In this document: positions 31,806-41,116 of the stretch, piece by piece
Layout: the number at the start of each line of letters is the position of its first letter
How positions within the stretch are numbered: position 1 is the stretch's first letter
Origin: Phocaeicola oris
Lineage (GTDB): Bacteria > Bacteroidota > Bacteroidia > Bacteroidales > Bacteroidaceae
Assembly (NCBI RefSeq): GCF_021295095.1
Contig: NZ_JAJLQX010000008.1
Span: 51,308 to 115,307, forward strand
Reading direction: 5' to 3'
DNA length: 64,000 nucleotides
The notes under the pieces: model-generated
Told to the model about the DNA's origin: nothing
What the model saw: the letters and a program-made list of their open reading frames with translations, nothing else
Database searches by the model: none
Made by a program: the position numbers and the translations under genes

Positions 31806-33239
31806 TTATGCAGATTTCTTCTTTGGCAGCACCCATCCCCGCTGTTTGGCCACTTCACGGTTGAACTTCATCCACACCTCTTCATCTTTAAACTCAAAGT
31901 GCATTGTTCCTTTCTTAAAGCCCTTACACTTGAAGAACCCCCACTCGAAAGTCTTTCCCCATTCCAAGTTGTTATCTCGTACAAAACGGTCAAGGCTTCC
32001 AATGCTGTCGTAGTTCCTACCCGTAATGAAGCAGAGAGCCTTACAAACGTCCTCCATTCTGTTTGCCATCCCTCCATATCCAAGATCGAGATAGTCTCTC
32101 GGCCATTTAGGATCATAGGAAGTCATGTATGGAACGATAAACTTACGGTTGACCATATAGTTTGCGTTTGTCTTCCATTTCTCCCCGGCAGTGGAATTCT
32201 CGTCAGAGAAAGAGCAAATCAGGTCGAATGCTTCGAGTAACGCTGTGTTCATCCGCTGCCCCGTCGTCTGGATTACCATGTTCAGCACCTGATAAATGTT
32301 GTGCATGGTAAAGGGGACGTATGTCTGCTGCTCCACGAACTTGTTTATCTGTTCCCGTAATTTCTGCGTGGCATACTTTTCCATATTCAGCTTCCCGAAT
32401 ATCCGCCTCCAATAATACTTCTGCAACTCTTTTTTGTATTGCTGCCGGCTGATACGGACAACACTATTGGAAGCATCTACCACGGCAAACCTTACTGGGA
32501 GATACCCGTCACTCTTTCCACCGAAACATGCCACGGAGTTGATTTTCTCCGCTGCAGCCATCGTCTCGTCGAAAAGCCTTACAGCTGAAATATAGCGGTT
32601 TACCATGTCACGCACCACATTATATTGCACCAGCCCTTCCGTCTCGTTAGCATCGAGCGAGTCCTTTTCGTTGGAAAACATATAACCGTCAAACTCGTCT
32701 TGCCCCTCACCCTCTTTATACAGCTTTATCAAGCTAACATGTACATCCGTCCTGCGCTCCGCGTCGTCAAACACTCTGCCCAAGAACTCCTTGCACCCAT
32801 AAAGCTCAATCGTCTCTATCAATTTCTCTTTGGTGGCGTTCCGTTCCCAGCCTTGATTTACGCTTTCGCTGTTACACAAGGCAATGATGGTGCATCCTGC
32901 CGGAGCAATCTCAAACGCATGAAGGATATGTTTTGCTCCTTCTGAAAAGGGAGGGTTCATTACGATATAGTCCACATGACTAATTTGTTCTGAAGAAACG
33001 GTCAGGAAGTCATCCGCTATAATATCGCACTTGCCATTCAAAAGTTTTTTGATGTTAGTGTCCTTTTCGCAAGCAATCACCTTTCCGGCTCCGTTCTTTT
33101 TGAGCCAGTCAACAATGTTGCCTTTCCCTGCTGATGGTTCAAGGATAGTCTTGCCGACAAAATCCTCACTCATCATCATCGTGTTTATAACCTCGTCGGG
33201 AGTCGGGTAGAAGTCTGCGTTATTTGTAAAAATGTTCAT
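31806..33239 (-). CDS. N6-adenine DNA methyltransferase with DUF4942 domain
   Basis: 477 residues. The N-terminus reads FYPTPDEVINTMM, ILEPSAGKGNIVDWL (SAM-binding motif I, about 32-40) and DYIVMNPPFSEGA (motif IV, N-P-P-F, about 90-100), a class I amino-methyltransferase acting on adenine. From about 240 to the end the sequence matches the DUF4942 plan (KWKTNANYMVNRKFIVPYM, then DLGYGGMANRMEDVCKAL). Such fusions are common on Bacteroidetes plasmids and phages, with no nuclease nearby. The likely role is self-protection against restriction. Confidence 0.85.
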   Translation of the reverse strand: MNIFTNNADFYPTPDEVINTMMMSEDFVGKTILEPSAGKGNIVDWLKKNGAGKVIACEKDTNIKKLLNGKCDIIADDFLTVSSEQISHVDYIVMNPPFSEGAKHILHAFEIAPAGCTIIALCNSESVNQGWERNATKEKLIETIELYGCKEFLGRVFDDAERRTDVHVSLIKLYKEGEGQDEFDGYMFSNEKDSLDANETEGLVQYNVVRDMVNRYISAVRLFDETMAAAEKINSVACFGGKSDGYLPVRFAVVDASNSVVRISRQQYKKELQKYYWRRIFGKLNMEKYATQKLREQINKFVEQQTYVPFTMHNIYQVLNMVIQTTGQRMNTALLEAFDLICSFSDENSTAGEKWKTNANYMVNRKFIVPYMTSYDPKWPRDYLDLGYGGMANRMEDVCKALCFITGRNYDSIGSLDRFVRDNNLEWGKTFEWGFFKCKGFKKGTMHFEFKDEEVWMKFNREVAKQRGWVLPKKKSA

Positions 33240-33255
33240 CTTGTCTTATTTTAAA

Positions 33256-33720
33256 TTATTCGTTTATCAATTCTCCGTTCTCGCCAATCCAAAGCATTGC
33301 CCCCTCACCGTTCCAGTAGAAGTCGAACGCCCTGTTCAGAGGGTTGTATATACCCTCGACAATAGTTCCCTCTTTAAGACCCTTGATTTCTGCCAGATAC
33401 CACTTGCCGGCTTCGGTAAGAACTTTCACCCTTGCTTTTGTTTTGTACCTCACAAGATCTTTGGTGTCACATACAGCAACCTTATAACCATCACGAACCA
33501 ATCTTGGCAAATAGGCGTCAAGACAATGATGTGGAAATTCCACAATATTAACAGGGTTTTCTGCAATGTCCGACCGGGAGTGCATGTCCGTTCCAAGGCA
33601 CTTGTTTCCGGCAACGGCATCCTTTTCAAACAGGAAGTAACAATCTCCATCCCCAATCAGCAGTAAATGTTCAGGATGTTTTGCTTTTATCTCCTTATAA
33701 AGTTCAAATATCTTTTTCAT
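33256..33720 (-). CDS. MutS domain I-like protein
   Basis: 154 residues. Residues 1-90 follow the MutS N-terminal domain order: YKEIKAKHPEHLLLIGDGDCYF, LFEKDAVAGNKCLGTDMHSR, then FPHHCLDAYLPRLVRDGYKVAVCD. The mismatch-binding F-x-E motif is not obvious (YFLFE is the closest). The rest is strand-rich. It is a free-standing domain, not a full mismatch repair protein. A related segment sits inside the 1383-residue ArdC protein (about 782-870). Function unknown; it may bind DNA or nucleotides. Confidence 0.7.
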   Translation of the reverse strand: MKKIFELYKEIKAKHPEHLLLIGDGDCYFLFEKDAVAGNKCLGTDMHSRSDIAENPVNIVEFPHHCLDAYLPRLVRDGYKVAVCDTKDLVRYKTKARVKVLTEAGKWYLAEIKGLKEGTIVEGIYNPLNRAFDFYWNGEGAMLWIGENGELINE

Positions 33721-33738
33721 ACTTTTTATTATTTTGAA

Positions 33739-33975
33739 TTAAACGGCAAAATCATTCACGAACTGGCGTTCAATCATGACTTCAAAGTCCCTATTGTTGC
33801 ATGAAGTCTGTCTCCACTGGCTAAGCTGTTTAGCATCTTCTTCGGTTAATGAAAGGAAATCTACCATCTTACGGATAGTTTCTTCCAAATTCTCACCAAT
33901 GTAAACAAGTTTTCTTGTCTCAACAGAGTGCCAAGCATCTGTCTGATAAACCAAATAAATAAGTTTCTTTTCCAT
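33739..33975 (-). CDS. Unknown small protein (78 aa)
   Basis: 78 residues, starting with beta strands (KKLIYLVYQTDAWHSVETRKLVYIG) and continuing with an acidic helical half. No membrane segment or motif. It is the first gene of the minus-strand accessory block and starts only 27 bases from the beginning of repeat R2. Confidence 0.6.
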   Translation of the reverse strand: MEKKLIYLVYQTDAWHSVETRKLVYIGENLEETIRKMVDFLSLTEEDAKQLSQWRQTSCNNRDFEVMIERQFVNDFAV

Positions 33976-34001
33976 TTTGCCTGTTGTTTATGATTTGAAA
34001 T

Positions 34002-34375
34002 TTTATTCTGGGCATCCCGATTCTCAACCTTTTTATAGGTTTTTCGTTTCTTCGACCCGAACTTTTTTTTATCATTCCGGTGTAACCGTCATCTCGAACC
34101 TTTTATGTGCAAGGTAACATCGCAGGTATTAAGGGAACTTAAGGCAAAGAATTGGCCGGTAAAAGTTTTCAGGAAACCGCAATCTTTGATTTCGGAGGGT
34201 CATGAAAAGTTTTCCGCCAATAGGGAGCATTCCGGTGTTTGCCGTGTTCCCCGCCTGCGATACCTTTGCAGAATAAAAGTCGAAGGATGACTACAAGCGG
34301 ACGAAAAGTGAGGTCGAAATCAGAAACGGAAATGGAAAGATAGATAAAATTAAATGTAAAATAAGCACCGCAGGT
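34002..34375 (+). repeat. Long repeat R2 (~374 bp)
   Basis: Second copy of the R repeat, nearly identical to R1. Here the internal frame from 34105 is open for 61 codons, but a one-base insertion near 34287 ends it differently from the other copies, which argues against coding. It contains the promoter at 34238-34268 and is followed by iteron array A2. Confidence 0.85.
34238..34268 (+). promoter_or_regulatory. R2 promoter (TTTG-N19-TACCTTTG)
   Basis: TTTG at 34238-34241 and TACCTTTG at 34261-34268, 19 bases apart, directed towards the ArdC operon. The transcript would begin near 34275 and run through array A2. Confidence 0.8.
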
Positions 34376-34400
34376 AAATCAGAAGATGTGTCTTCAATAC

Positions 34401-34464
34401 GTATAGCCATATTGCTTTATAACTGCCAATACATATATACGGCTATACATATATACGTATTGCC
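34401..34464 (+). repeat. Iteron array A2 (8-bp register)
   Basis: Eight octamers in register: GTATAGCC, ATATTGCT, TTATAACT, GCCAATAC, ATATATAC, GGCTATAC, ATATATAC, GTATTGCC. This is the most diverged of the five arrays, with no exact GTATATAC, but the 8-base period is kept and 34425-34464 is close to a large palindrome. Confidence 0.65.
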
Positions 34465-34626
34465 GCATGGCTGACTCAAAGAACAGCCTTTTATTCTCGC
34501 CTTGCTACTATATGATTAGTTATAGAAGGATCAACAAAAGAGAGTCAGGTAGGGCAGATTTCTTGGTTTACACAAAAAAACAAGAGCCATTTTTAACACA
34601 AAAACCGCCACGATGCCGAAAAAAGG

Positions 34627-34696
34627 TTCTGAAAACGTTAATATAAGAGTTTCTTTTTTTTGAGGATGCTTTTTTGACATTAAGTCGCTTATTTTG
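34627..34696 (+). promoter_or_regulatory. ArdC operon promoter with conserved upstream motif
   Basis: Core GAAAACGTTAATATAA (within 34627-34648) is followed exactly 40 bases later by the -7-like TTATTTTG (34689-34696). There is no TTTG at the -33 position. The wider region is about 80% identical to 10441-10520. Confidence 0.65.
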
Positions 34697-34720
34697 TAAC
34701 AATCAATAATCATAAAAATT

Positions 34721-37700
34721 ATGGCCGAGACTGAATACAAGCATCGCAACTCTTCCGCTGGAAGAAAGAATAAGTCAGATGAAATTCTGAAGAAGTTCGC
34801 AGACATGATGGTTAAGATCATCAAGAAAGCCAATGCCAACAACTGGAAGAAAGGTTGGATGGGTGTCAACGGTTCCATTCAGGGACTACCGCAGAATATC
34901 AGCGGTCGGACGTATTCCGGTGGCAATTCTTTTTTTCTTATGTTCAATACGGCAGAGAAAGGATACAAGACACCCGTCTATATGACCTTTAAGCAAGCCA
35001 AGGAGCAGAATCTCCATGTCAAGTCAGGTGAGAAATCCGTTCCCATCTTCAAGTGGGGCTTATCCATCAAAGATGAAAACGGCAAGAGGGTGTCAGAGGA
35101 AGACTATAACGCCATGTCCCAGGAAGAGCGTGCCACGATGGACGTTCGTCCTTTCCCTAAAATGTTTCATGTCTTCAACATCGACCAGACCAACCTTGAA
35201 GAGGTCAATAAAAAGAGGTATGATGCCATTGTAGCACGTTTCCAAACACCCGAACAAGAGGTCAAAGACACCGAGGGGATGTATGTCAACGAAGCCCTTG
35301 ACCGTATGTTCGAGCAAAAGGCGTGGCATGCCAATATACAATATGACAAACCTGCCGACCAGGCCTTTTACCGCCCATCGACGGATACCATTGTTCTTCC
35401 GATGAAAGAACAGTTCAAACTTGGGAAAACTCCTGAAGAAGTCTATCACGACGGTATGGAGTATTATTCCACAGCTTTGCACGAGATAGCCCACTCGACA
35501 GGACATGAGAGCCGGCTTGACAGGAAATTCGGTGCCCAAGGGACAGACAACTACGCCCATGAGGAACTGATCGCAGAAATGACTTCCGCCCTTGTCGGCA
35601 GCACCATGGGCTTTGACAGAAAAATATTGGAGAACAACGCCAATTATCTAAGTGGATGGTTAAGCAGACTTAGGGACAAGCCCGAGACCATTACAACCAT
35701 TATGACTGACGTAGGCAAAGCCTCGGATATGATTATAGAAAAAGTTGACGAACAGCGGATCGCCTTGAACCAGACTCCCCTTAAAGCCGGTAATTTGGAC
35801 GGGCTTGATGAAGAGCTTGGAGAGACAAAGCGAAAGGGCAAGACCTTATATGACCTTACAGAGCAGTGGAGTAGTATCAATGCACAATATCCGTTTTCTG
35901 TTGATGATGAAAGGACAAGACAGATAGCAAAGCGTATAAGGCAGGCGGAGCAGGTCATTACGGCTTATAATGCCAACGTAGCCGCCGCATATGGCGACGA
36001 GTTTCTGTTCTCCGAGAAAGCGAAGACTACCATCATTCCGCATGCCGTGTATTCCGGGCATGAACAACCGCCTTTGGAAATCCAAAGACAAGCTGTTGCA
36101 TCCGAGCCGGAAAACCAAAATGTTGGAGATATGAAAGAACAAAAGGCTGAAGAATTACGAGAGTCACAGGAAAGACATATTGACCCTGACCGTAACCCCG
36201 GCAACTCTGCCGACGATTATGATGATCTCTCTGGAGCTTTAGCCAAAGGAATTGGCATGGAGGAAAGTAAAGAAGACGCGACAGAGAATATCTCTCTGTC
36301 CGAAGACAGTAACCCACAAACCGATTTAGCCGGTGTAGCTGAACATATTATGGAAACGAACCATGTATCCAAGGGTGTAGCCGAAAAGATGGCCGCCCCG
36401 ATCGTCGAAGAACAACAAACCGCCGTGAATGAAAAGAGGCAGAAGGCAGCACAAGCCAAGCAAGAGGCTGTCAAGAAAGCCGATGAAGCCCGTAAGGCAG
36501 AGGATGAGCGTCGCCGTGAAGTCGAGGAACAGAGACGGCGTGATGAAGAGAATAGAAAAAACGACAAGGATGGTGGTCAAGTGTCCAAGATATTCCTGCA
36601 TGCCGCCTTGCTGCTTGGAGCCTTGGAACTGGCAAAGGGCAACAAAGGCGTGTGGATGAATAAGGCTGGCAAGAGCAACGCAGAGTTTCTTTGGGCAAAG
36701 ACACCAATTACTCCGTATAACAATCTGATGATGAACCTTCAGTCCGATCAGAAGGGCTACCGTTCCAATGTTTATGCCTATTTCGACGAGCTGAAGGATG
36801 CGGGCGATTCTGTCAGAAGTAATGAGAAGGCACTCCCTTTCAATTGGACGCGTTGGGATTACCAGAATATTGCTACTAAAGAGGTTATCACCAAGGGTGA
36901 ATATCAGAAACTTCCCGAGGATGAGAAGTCGCTCTATGTCAAGCACCATAGCCGTCAGACCCAGCAGATTTTCAATATTGACCAGACTTCTATGACCGGC
37001 AAACAGATGTACGGTGATTTGCTGAAAGAGACCGGTGCCAAGTATGAGGAACTCTCCGAACGGGGCGTGACAAGTATGATAAAGTTCTCCGAAAAGCTGA
37101 AATCAAACCATCCAACGGCCATTGTCGTTGCGCGTGACGATAACCAGTATCATATTTACGGTAATGATGCCACCAGAGCAGGCAAGATATTAGGCTTACC
37201 GGTAGGGCAAACAGAGGTCGATGGCCAAAAAATCAAGTCCACGGGTTTTCCTCTTGACAGAATCGACGACTTCCTGCCAAAGCTCGTTCAAGCCAAGCAG
37301 TGGGTTGTCGTTGCCGATAACCTCGACAGTGCAGAACTCATAAGAAGAGTAGCCAACGAAAAGGACGTGTTGAACAAGGCTTATTCAACCGCCCAGACCG
37401 TAGCCAATTCCGCAGGAATAGGTTATGAACGCGTCATGGTGCTGCAAGATGCAGAATACGACAAACAAGCCGACAAGATCATTGTCAGCGGCATGACGGA
37501 TAAGGATAGCGGCAACAGCCGGCAGGCCGCCATTGCGAAAGCCAATGACATTTACCGTGCCATTGTAGCAGCCACAGGCAGCGAGCAGCGTTTAGACCGC
37601 CTGGGGCGCAATAATCTCCTCCCCAACGACGATGCGAAATACGAGAGATTTGTTCAAGACCTATCTGCCGGAATCCTGATGGCACGTCAGGGGCTTCCTG

Positions 37701-38872
37701 CAAGCCTTTCAAAAGAAAGTATGCAACATATCGACTATTGGCAACGCGAGATCAAGGAAAATCCCAAATTGCTTGGACTGTTGGAGAAAGATGTCAACAA
37801 TGCCGTCGAGTCCATCGATAAGCACATGCAGAAGCAGATTGTCAAGTACGAAGATATTCGTAAGGACTTGCCCCTGAAAGACTTGGCCGTCAGTGAGAGA
37901 CAATATCAGATTTCCACCGATTTGGCTAAGCTCCCGGATATAGATTCAAAAGAAATCGTCATTGTCAGAGATACGGCAAAAGGTTCAGCCGATGTCATTC
38001 TTCCTGAAGGGGCTTCTCTTGAAGACAACGTAGAGATCTCGGGCATTCGCAAAGATCGTATCAAGATAGCATTAGGACACGAAGGCATCACCGATGTCAA
38101 GTTCTATAATGCCGGTGGTGCTTTAGGACTCAAAGAGCCTGACGACTACTATAAGGATAAGACCGTTTCCGTAGACCGGTTGAGACAATATGAGTTCAGT
38201 CAGCATAGAGATATAGATGTGAAACCGCAGATTGCGGCAGCAGCCTTGCCAAAGATTGAGATTTTCACGCCTATCCGTGACGAGAAGGGACAGTATGCCT
38301 TTTTCTTCAAGGCAGAGAACGAGCCATCGTTCTCCGTCTATCCCAATGACACCCACAAGAAGCTGTACTTCGATGTCAGGGGAACGGACAAACAGATGGA
38401 TATACACAATGCCCTTGCACAGAAATACTACTCCGTTGCCAAGCAGCATCCTGAAATCAAGGTAGATCTTATCATGCCCAAAGTTTCTAATGTAGACATG
38501 AGCAAGATAGAGCGTCCGACCATTACGAAAGACAGGGAAGACCCCAGCAAGAAATATGTCATGGCCACCATTGACGGTAAGTTCATGAAGAAAGAAATCA
38601 CCAAGTCGCAGTGGGACAAGATGTGGCTGGCAGATGACATGTCTGCCTACAAGAAAGCTGTTGCCGCTGTTGTCTTTGCTCCTTTGCTCAAAGAAGATGT
38701 GCAGAAGGAGCAATCCACAAGTATGGCAGCACGGTCAACTTCGACAGAAACCGTTAAAAAGGAACAGGGTGCAGAAGAGAAAACTGCAGAAGGAACTTCA
38801 GAATCGATTTCTGAAACGGCTACCGAAAAGGAGGCAGAGACCACCCGGAGAGAAAGTACCTTTCGCAGATAA
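34721..38872 (+). CDS. Giant ArdC-type anti-restriction protein with a duplicated, inactive second half
   Basis: 1383 residues. The first module has an ArdC N-domain (about 15-175: RTYSGGNSFFLMF, GEKSVPIFKWG, FNIDQT), then a zincin-like domain with intact HEIAHSTGH (about 254-262) and a C-terminal helical part. A charged, coiled-coil linker (about 480-620) follows. A second module repeats the order: an ArdC N-like domain (about 621-759, again ending FNIDQT), a MutS-domain-I-like insert (about 782-870), and a zincin-like domain (about 885-1030) in which the HExxH site is lost (IYRAIVAATGS). The end (1160-1383) resembles DUF3945-type regions. ArdC proteins bind single-stranded DNA and protect incoming DNA from restriction. 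It is the first gene of its operon. Confidence 0.85.
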   Translation: MAETEYKHRNSSAGRKNKSDEILKKFADMMVKIIKKANANNWKKGWMGVNGSIQGLPQNISGRTYSGGNSFFLMFNTAEKGYKTPVYMTFKQAKEQNLHVKSGEKSVPIFKWGLSIKDENGKRVSEEDYNAMSQEERATMDVRPFPKMFHVFNIDQTNLEEVNKKRYDAIVARFQTPEQEVKDTEGMYVNEALDRMFEQKAWHANIQYDKPADQAFYRPSTDTIVLPMKEQFKLGKTPEEVYHDGMEYYSTALHEIAHSTGHESRLDRKFGAQGTDNYAHEELIAEMTSALVGSTMGFDRKILENNANYLSGWLSRLRDKPETITTIMTDVGKASDMIIEKVDEQRIALNQTPLKAGNLDGLDEELGETKRKGKTLYDLTEQWSSINAQYPFSVDDERTRQIAKRIRQAEQVITAYNANVAAAYGDEFLFSEKAKTTIIPHAVYSGHEQPPLEIQRQAVASEPENQNVGDMKEQKAEELRESQERHIDPDRNPGNSADDYDDLSGALAKGIGMEESKEDATENISLSEDSNPQTDLAGVAEHIMETNHVSKGVAEKMAAPIVEEQQTAVNEKRQKAAQAKQEAVKKADEARKAEDERRREVEEQRRRDEENRKNDKDGGQVSKIFLHAALLLGALELAKGNKGVWMNKAGKSNAEFLWAKTPITPYNNLMMNLQSDQKGYRSNVYAYFDELKDAGDSVRSNEKALPFNWTRWDYQNIATKEVITKGEYQKLPEDEKSLYVKHHSRQTQQIFNIDQTSMTGKQMYGDLLKETGAKYEELSERGVTSMIKFSEKLKSNHPTAIVVARDDNQYHIYGNDATRAGKILGLPVGQTEVDGQKIKSTGFPLDRIDDFLPKLVQAKQWVVVADNLDSAELIRRVANEKDVLNKAYSTAQTVANSAGIGYERVMVLQDAEYDKQADKIIVSGMTDKDSGNSRQAAIAKANDIYRAIVAATGSEQRLDRLGRNNLLPNDDAKYERFVQDLSAGILMARQGLPASLSKESMQHIDYWQREIKENPKLLGLLEKDVNNAVESIDKHMQKQIVKYEDIRKDLPLKDLAVSERQYQISTDLAKLPDIDSKEIVIVRDTAKGSADVILPEGASLEDNVEISGIRKDRIKIALGHEGITDVKFYNAGGALGLKEPDDYYKDKTVSVDRLRQYEFSQHRDIDVKPQIAAAALPKIEIFTPIRDEKGQYAFFFKAENEPSFSVYPNDTHKKLYFDVRGTDKQMDIHNALAQKYYSVAKQHPEIKVDLIMPKVSNVDMSKIERPTITKDREDPSKKYVMATIDGKFMKKEITKSQWDKMWLADDMSAYKKAVAAVVFAPLLKEDVQKEQSTSMAARSTSTETVKKEQGAEEKTAEGTSESISETATEKEAETTRRESTFRR

Positions 38873-38915
38873 GGAATAATGCAGTAATCATCAGACATGA
38901 CACATTATCAGAAAC

Positions 38916-40370
38916 ATGGCCATATCCACCTCTGATTTCATCAACAGATATGCTCCTCATGCCATGGAGCAGCAGATTAAGTACGGCATTCCCGCTTCTG
39001 TCATTCTCGCCCAGATGGCTATCGAGAGTTCATGGGGCACCTCTGCCCTCGCTCGGAACGATAACAATTTCTTCGGTATCAAAAAGGGTTCATCGTGGAC
39101 AGGCCGGGTGAGTTACTATGACGATGACCAAGCGCATGAAGCTTTTCGTTCCTACGACAACGTGGGGCAAAGTCTTAGCGATCACTCTGCCACCTTACTC
39201 CAACCCCGCTATCTGCGTCGTTGTCCCACGGACAGTACAGATCACTTGGGTTGGATAAAAGGCATCAAGGCCGGTGGTTACGCCACGGCAAGCAATTATG
39301 TAGACAGCGTAGAAAGTCTAATCTGTAAATACGGATTAGACAAATTCGACCGTCTCGCCGTACAGAATGCACAGCAGCAAGGTTTGCAGATAGGTTACAT
39401 GAGAGGCCGTCAGCCCGACACCCCGCAGGCCGTCCCTGCCGGTATTCTCCTCACGCCTCTCCAAGGGAGTTGGTGCATGCCCATCAACCTGGAGGGTTTG
39501 AAGGTAACGGGAGTGTATGGAGAGAACCGCCCCGGACATCATCATAGCGGCATAGACCTTAGCACTGGCGGCAAGTATCTTCCCGTTTATGGAACAGAAG
39601 ATAACGGCAGGGTCATCGCCGTCAAGCCCAACAATGGTGCTGCCGGTAACATGATTACCGTGGAATACAGCCGTTCTGACGGCAGCCGTCTTCAGTGTAC
39701 CTATATGCACCTTAGTGAGATTGGTGTTAAGGTCGGTGATGCCGTCAATGCAGGGATGCAACTGGGCTATTCCGGTAATACAGGACGCTCGACCGGGCCA
39801 CACCTCCATTTTGAGACCAAGTTCTATAATGCCCAGGGAACACTCCAGAGTTATGATCCGGCAGAATACATTGCCGAGCTCTCGTTCCGTGGAAATCTCC
39901 CGGCAGTGTTGAACAAAGGCGGACAGAACTTAGCGGCACGCTATTCCTCTCAAATGGCATACAACAATACTCCGGCCACCGGTATCGAAGGGCCGCCTAT
40001 GGATACCCAAACACAAATGTTGCTTGCCAATATCACCAAATCAGACGATCCTAACAGATGGTTGGAATATCTGATGAACAAGAATGGCGATAGTGCAGGG
40101 CTGTCCGGCGGAAATCCTGTCTCCAATCTTATCTCAACCCTTTTCATGAGCATTCTGACGCTTGCCCAAGATTTGAAACAGGGAGACGAAGACATGGGCG
40201 AGTCCCAAACCTCCAAAGAGGCAAAAGAAAACAAAGAGACAAAAGAAGCTGCCACCCTTAGAAGGGACAGGGAAAGTATCAATGTCAAACGGCTTGCCCA
40301 GACAGCCTCTTTGAATTTCGATTCCGAACTTCCCGAAGAACAGCAGACAAACGCCATCCGGCGAACTTAG
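38916..40370 (+). CDS. Peptidoglycan hydrolase: glucosaminidase (GH73) then M23 peptidase
   Basis: 484 residues. Residues 1-155 are a GH73-type glucosaminidase: PASVILAQMAIESSWG (catalytic glutamate near 39), NNFFGIK, and a late GGYATASNYVDSV. Residues 195-320 are an intact M23 domain: HHHSGIDLS, TYMHLSEIG, GPHLHFE (all zinc ligands and the catalytic histidine present). The tail is acidic and disordered. No signal peptide is visible, so it may be exported by the secretion system itself or act at lysis. It acts in the VirB1-like role of opening the wall for the mating channel. A similar protein with the domains in opposite order is at 45327. Confidence 0.88.
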   Translation: MAISTSDFINRYAPHAMEQQIKYGIPASVILAQMAIESSWGTSALARNDNNFFGIKKGSSWTGRVSYYDDDQAHEAFRSYDNVGQSLSDHSATLLQPRYLRRCPTDSTDHLGWIKGIKAGGYATASNYVDSVESLICKYGLDKFDRLAVQNAQQQGLQIGYMRGRQPDTPQAVPAGILLTPLQGSWCMPINLEGLKVTGVYGENRPGHHHSGIDLSTGGKYLPVYGTEDNGRVIAVKPNNGAAGNMITVEYSRSDGSRLQCTYMHLSEIGVKVGDAVNAGMQLGYSGNTGRSTGPHLHFETKFYNAQGTLQSYDPAEYIAELSFRGNLPAVLNKGGQNLAARYSSQMAYNNTPATGIEGPPMDTQTQMLLANITKSDDPNRWLEYLMNKNGDSAGLSGGNPVSNLISTLFMSILTLAQDLKQGDEDMGESQTSKEAKENKETKEAATLRRDRESINVKRLAQTASLNFDSELPEEQQTNAIRRT

Positions 40371-40399
40371 ACAAACAATTCACCAAAATAACGAGTAAT

Positions 40400-41011
40400 A
40401 TGATTAAATGCAATGTCACAGCATGCGGAATCATCAGCAATTCTGCAGTAGAGAAACAGAGTAAGGACGGAAAGTCCTTCATTTCTTTCAGTATCACCAT
40501 CCCCATTGCCGGCAGCGATGGTTCCGGCGCGGAGCTCCAAGTCTTCGTTTCCGCTCCCGGCAATAAGGAAACTGCCGAGCGGTATTCCACCGGGCGTAGG
40601 GTGAGAATGAACGGTACACTCTATATCAGACGGATAGACGACCGTACGTATTACAACCTCCGCACCGATGAAGGAATAGAGATCGTCAAGTCCACCGAAG
40701 CAGACTCGCTCACAGGGTCTATCGATTTCAAAGGTAAGATAAAAGGGGAGATTACGGAACGTACCAACAAAAATGGGCACAAGTTCCAGACCTTTTCCGG
40801 CGTGTCGCAAGACAAGGATGGAGAAAAGAAAGGCTGGGTTTGGGTTCGCTTCCTTTCTCCGACTTCGATTCAGCAGGAATTCTTCAAGCCCGAGGCCTAT
40901 GTTGAAATAAAAGGAGAGTTGCAGTTCCATATCTATCAAGGCAATGTCAACATCGAGTGCCGTACCAGCAGTATCGAGCCCTGGGAGTTGACTTCCACAC
41001 AGAAAGAATAG
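40400..41011 (+). CDS. Tandem OB-fold single-stranded DNA-binding-like protein
   Basis: 203 residues. Two similar domains (about 1-100 and 105-195) each follow an SSB-like pattern: a short N-terminal strand, KDGKSFISFSITIP, then a GRRVRMNGTLYIRR strand; and NGHKFQTFSG with a VEIKGELQF strand in the second. The tandem arrangement resembles a fused SSB/OB pair. It would coat transferred single-stranded DNA in the recipient, in keeping with ArdC in the same operon. The C-terminus lacks the acidic tip usual in bacterial SSB. Fold is inferred by pattern. Confidence 0.65.
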   Translation: MIKCNVTACGIISNSAVEKQSKDGKSFISFSITIPIAGSDGSGAELQVFVSAPGNKETAERYSTGRRVRMNGTLYIRRIDDRTYYNLRTDEGIEIVKSTEADSLTGSIDFKGKIKGEITERTNKNGHKFQTFSGVSQDKDGEKKGWVWVRFLSPTSIQQEFFKPEAYVEIKGELQFHIYQGNVNIECRTSSIEPWELTSTQKE

Positions 41012-41038
41012 TTGCCATAATATTGAAGTTTACATGAA

Positions 41039-41085
41039 CACCGGCATTATAGAGCGTTGATTATTCAAGTCTTTATAGGCCGGTG
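41039..41085 (+). terminator. Hairpin between the OB-fold gene and the ArdC-like gene
   Basis: CACCGGC (41039-41045) pairs with GCCGGTG (41079-41085) around a long loop and is followed by ATTTTATT. It may reduce read-through into the next gene at 41117. Confidence 0.45.
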
Positions 41086-41105
41086 ATTTTATTCCGTACA
41101 AAACC

Positions 41106-41115
41106 CTAACAAGTA
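41106..41115 (+). promoter_or_regulatory. CTAACAAGTA leader at 41117 gene
   Basis: CTAACAAGTA ends 1 base before the ATG at 41117; it is the closest of the five copies to a start codon. Confidence 0.4.
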
Positions 41116-41116
41116 T

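Noticed and set aside
36326-36949. Minus-strand ORF of 207 codons (and others on 35093-38713)
   Set aside because: Opposite the ArdC gene; hydrophobic translation reflects the reverse of charged codons.
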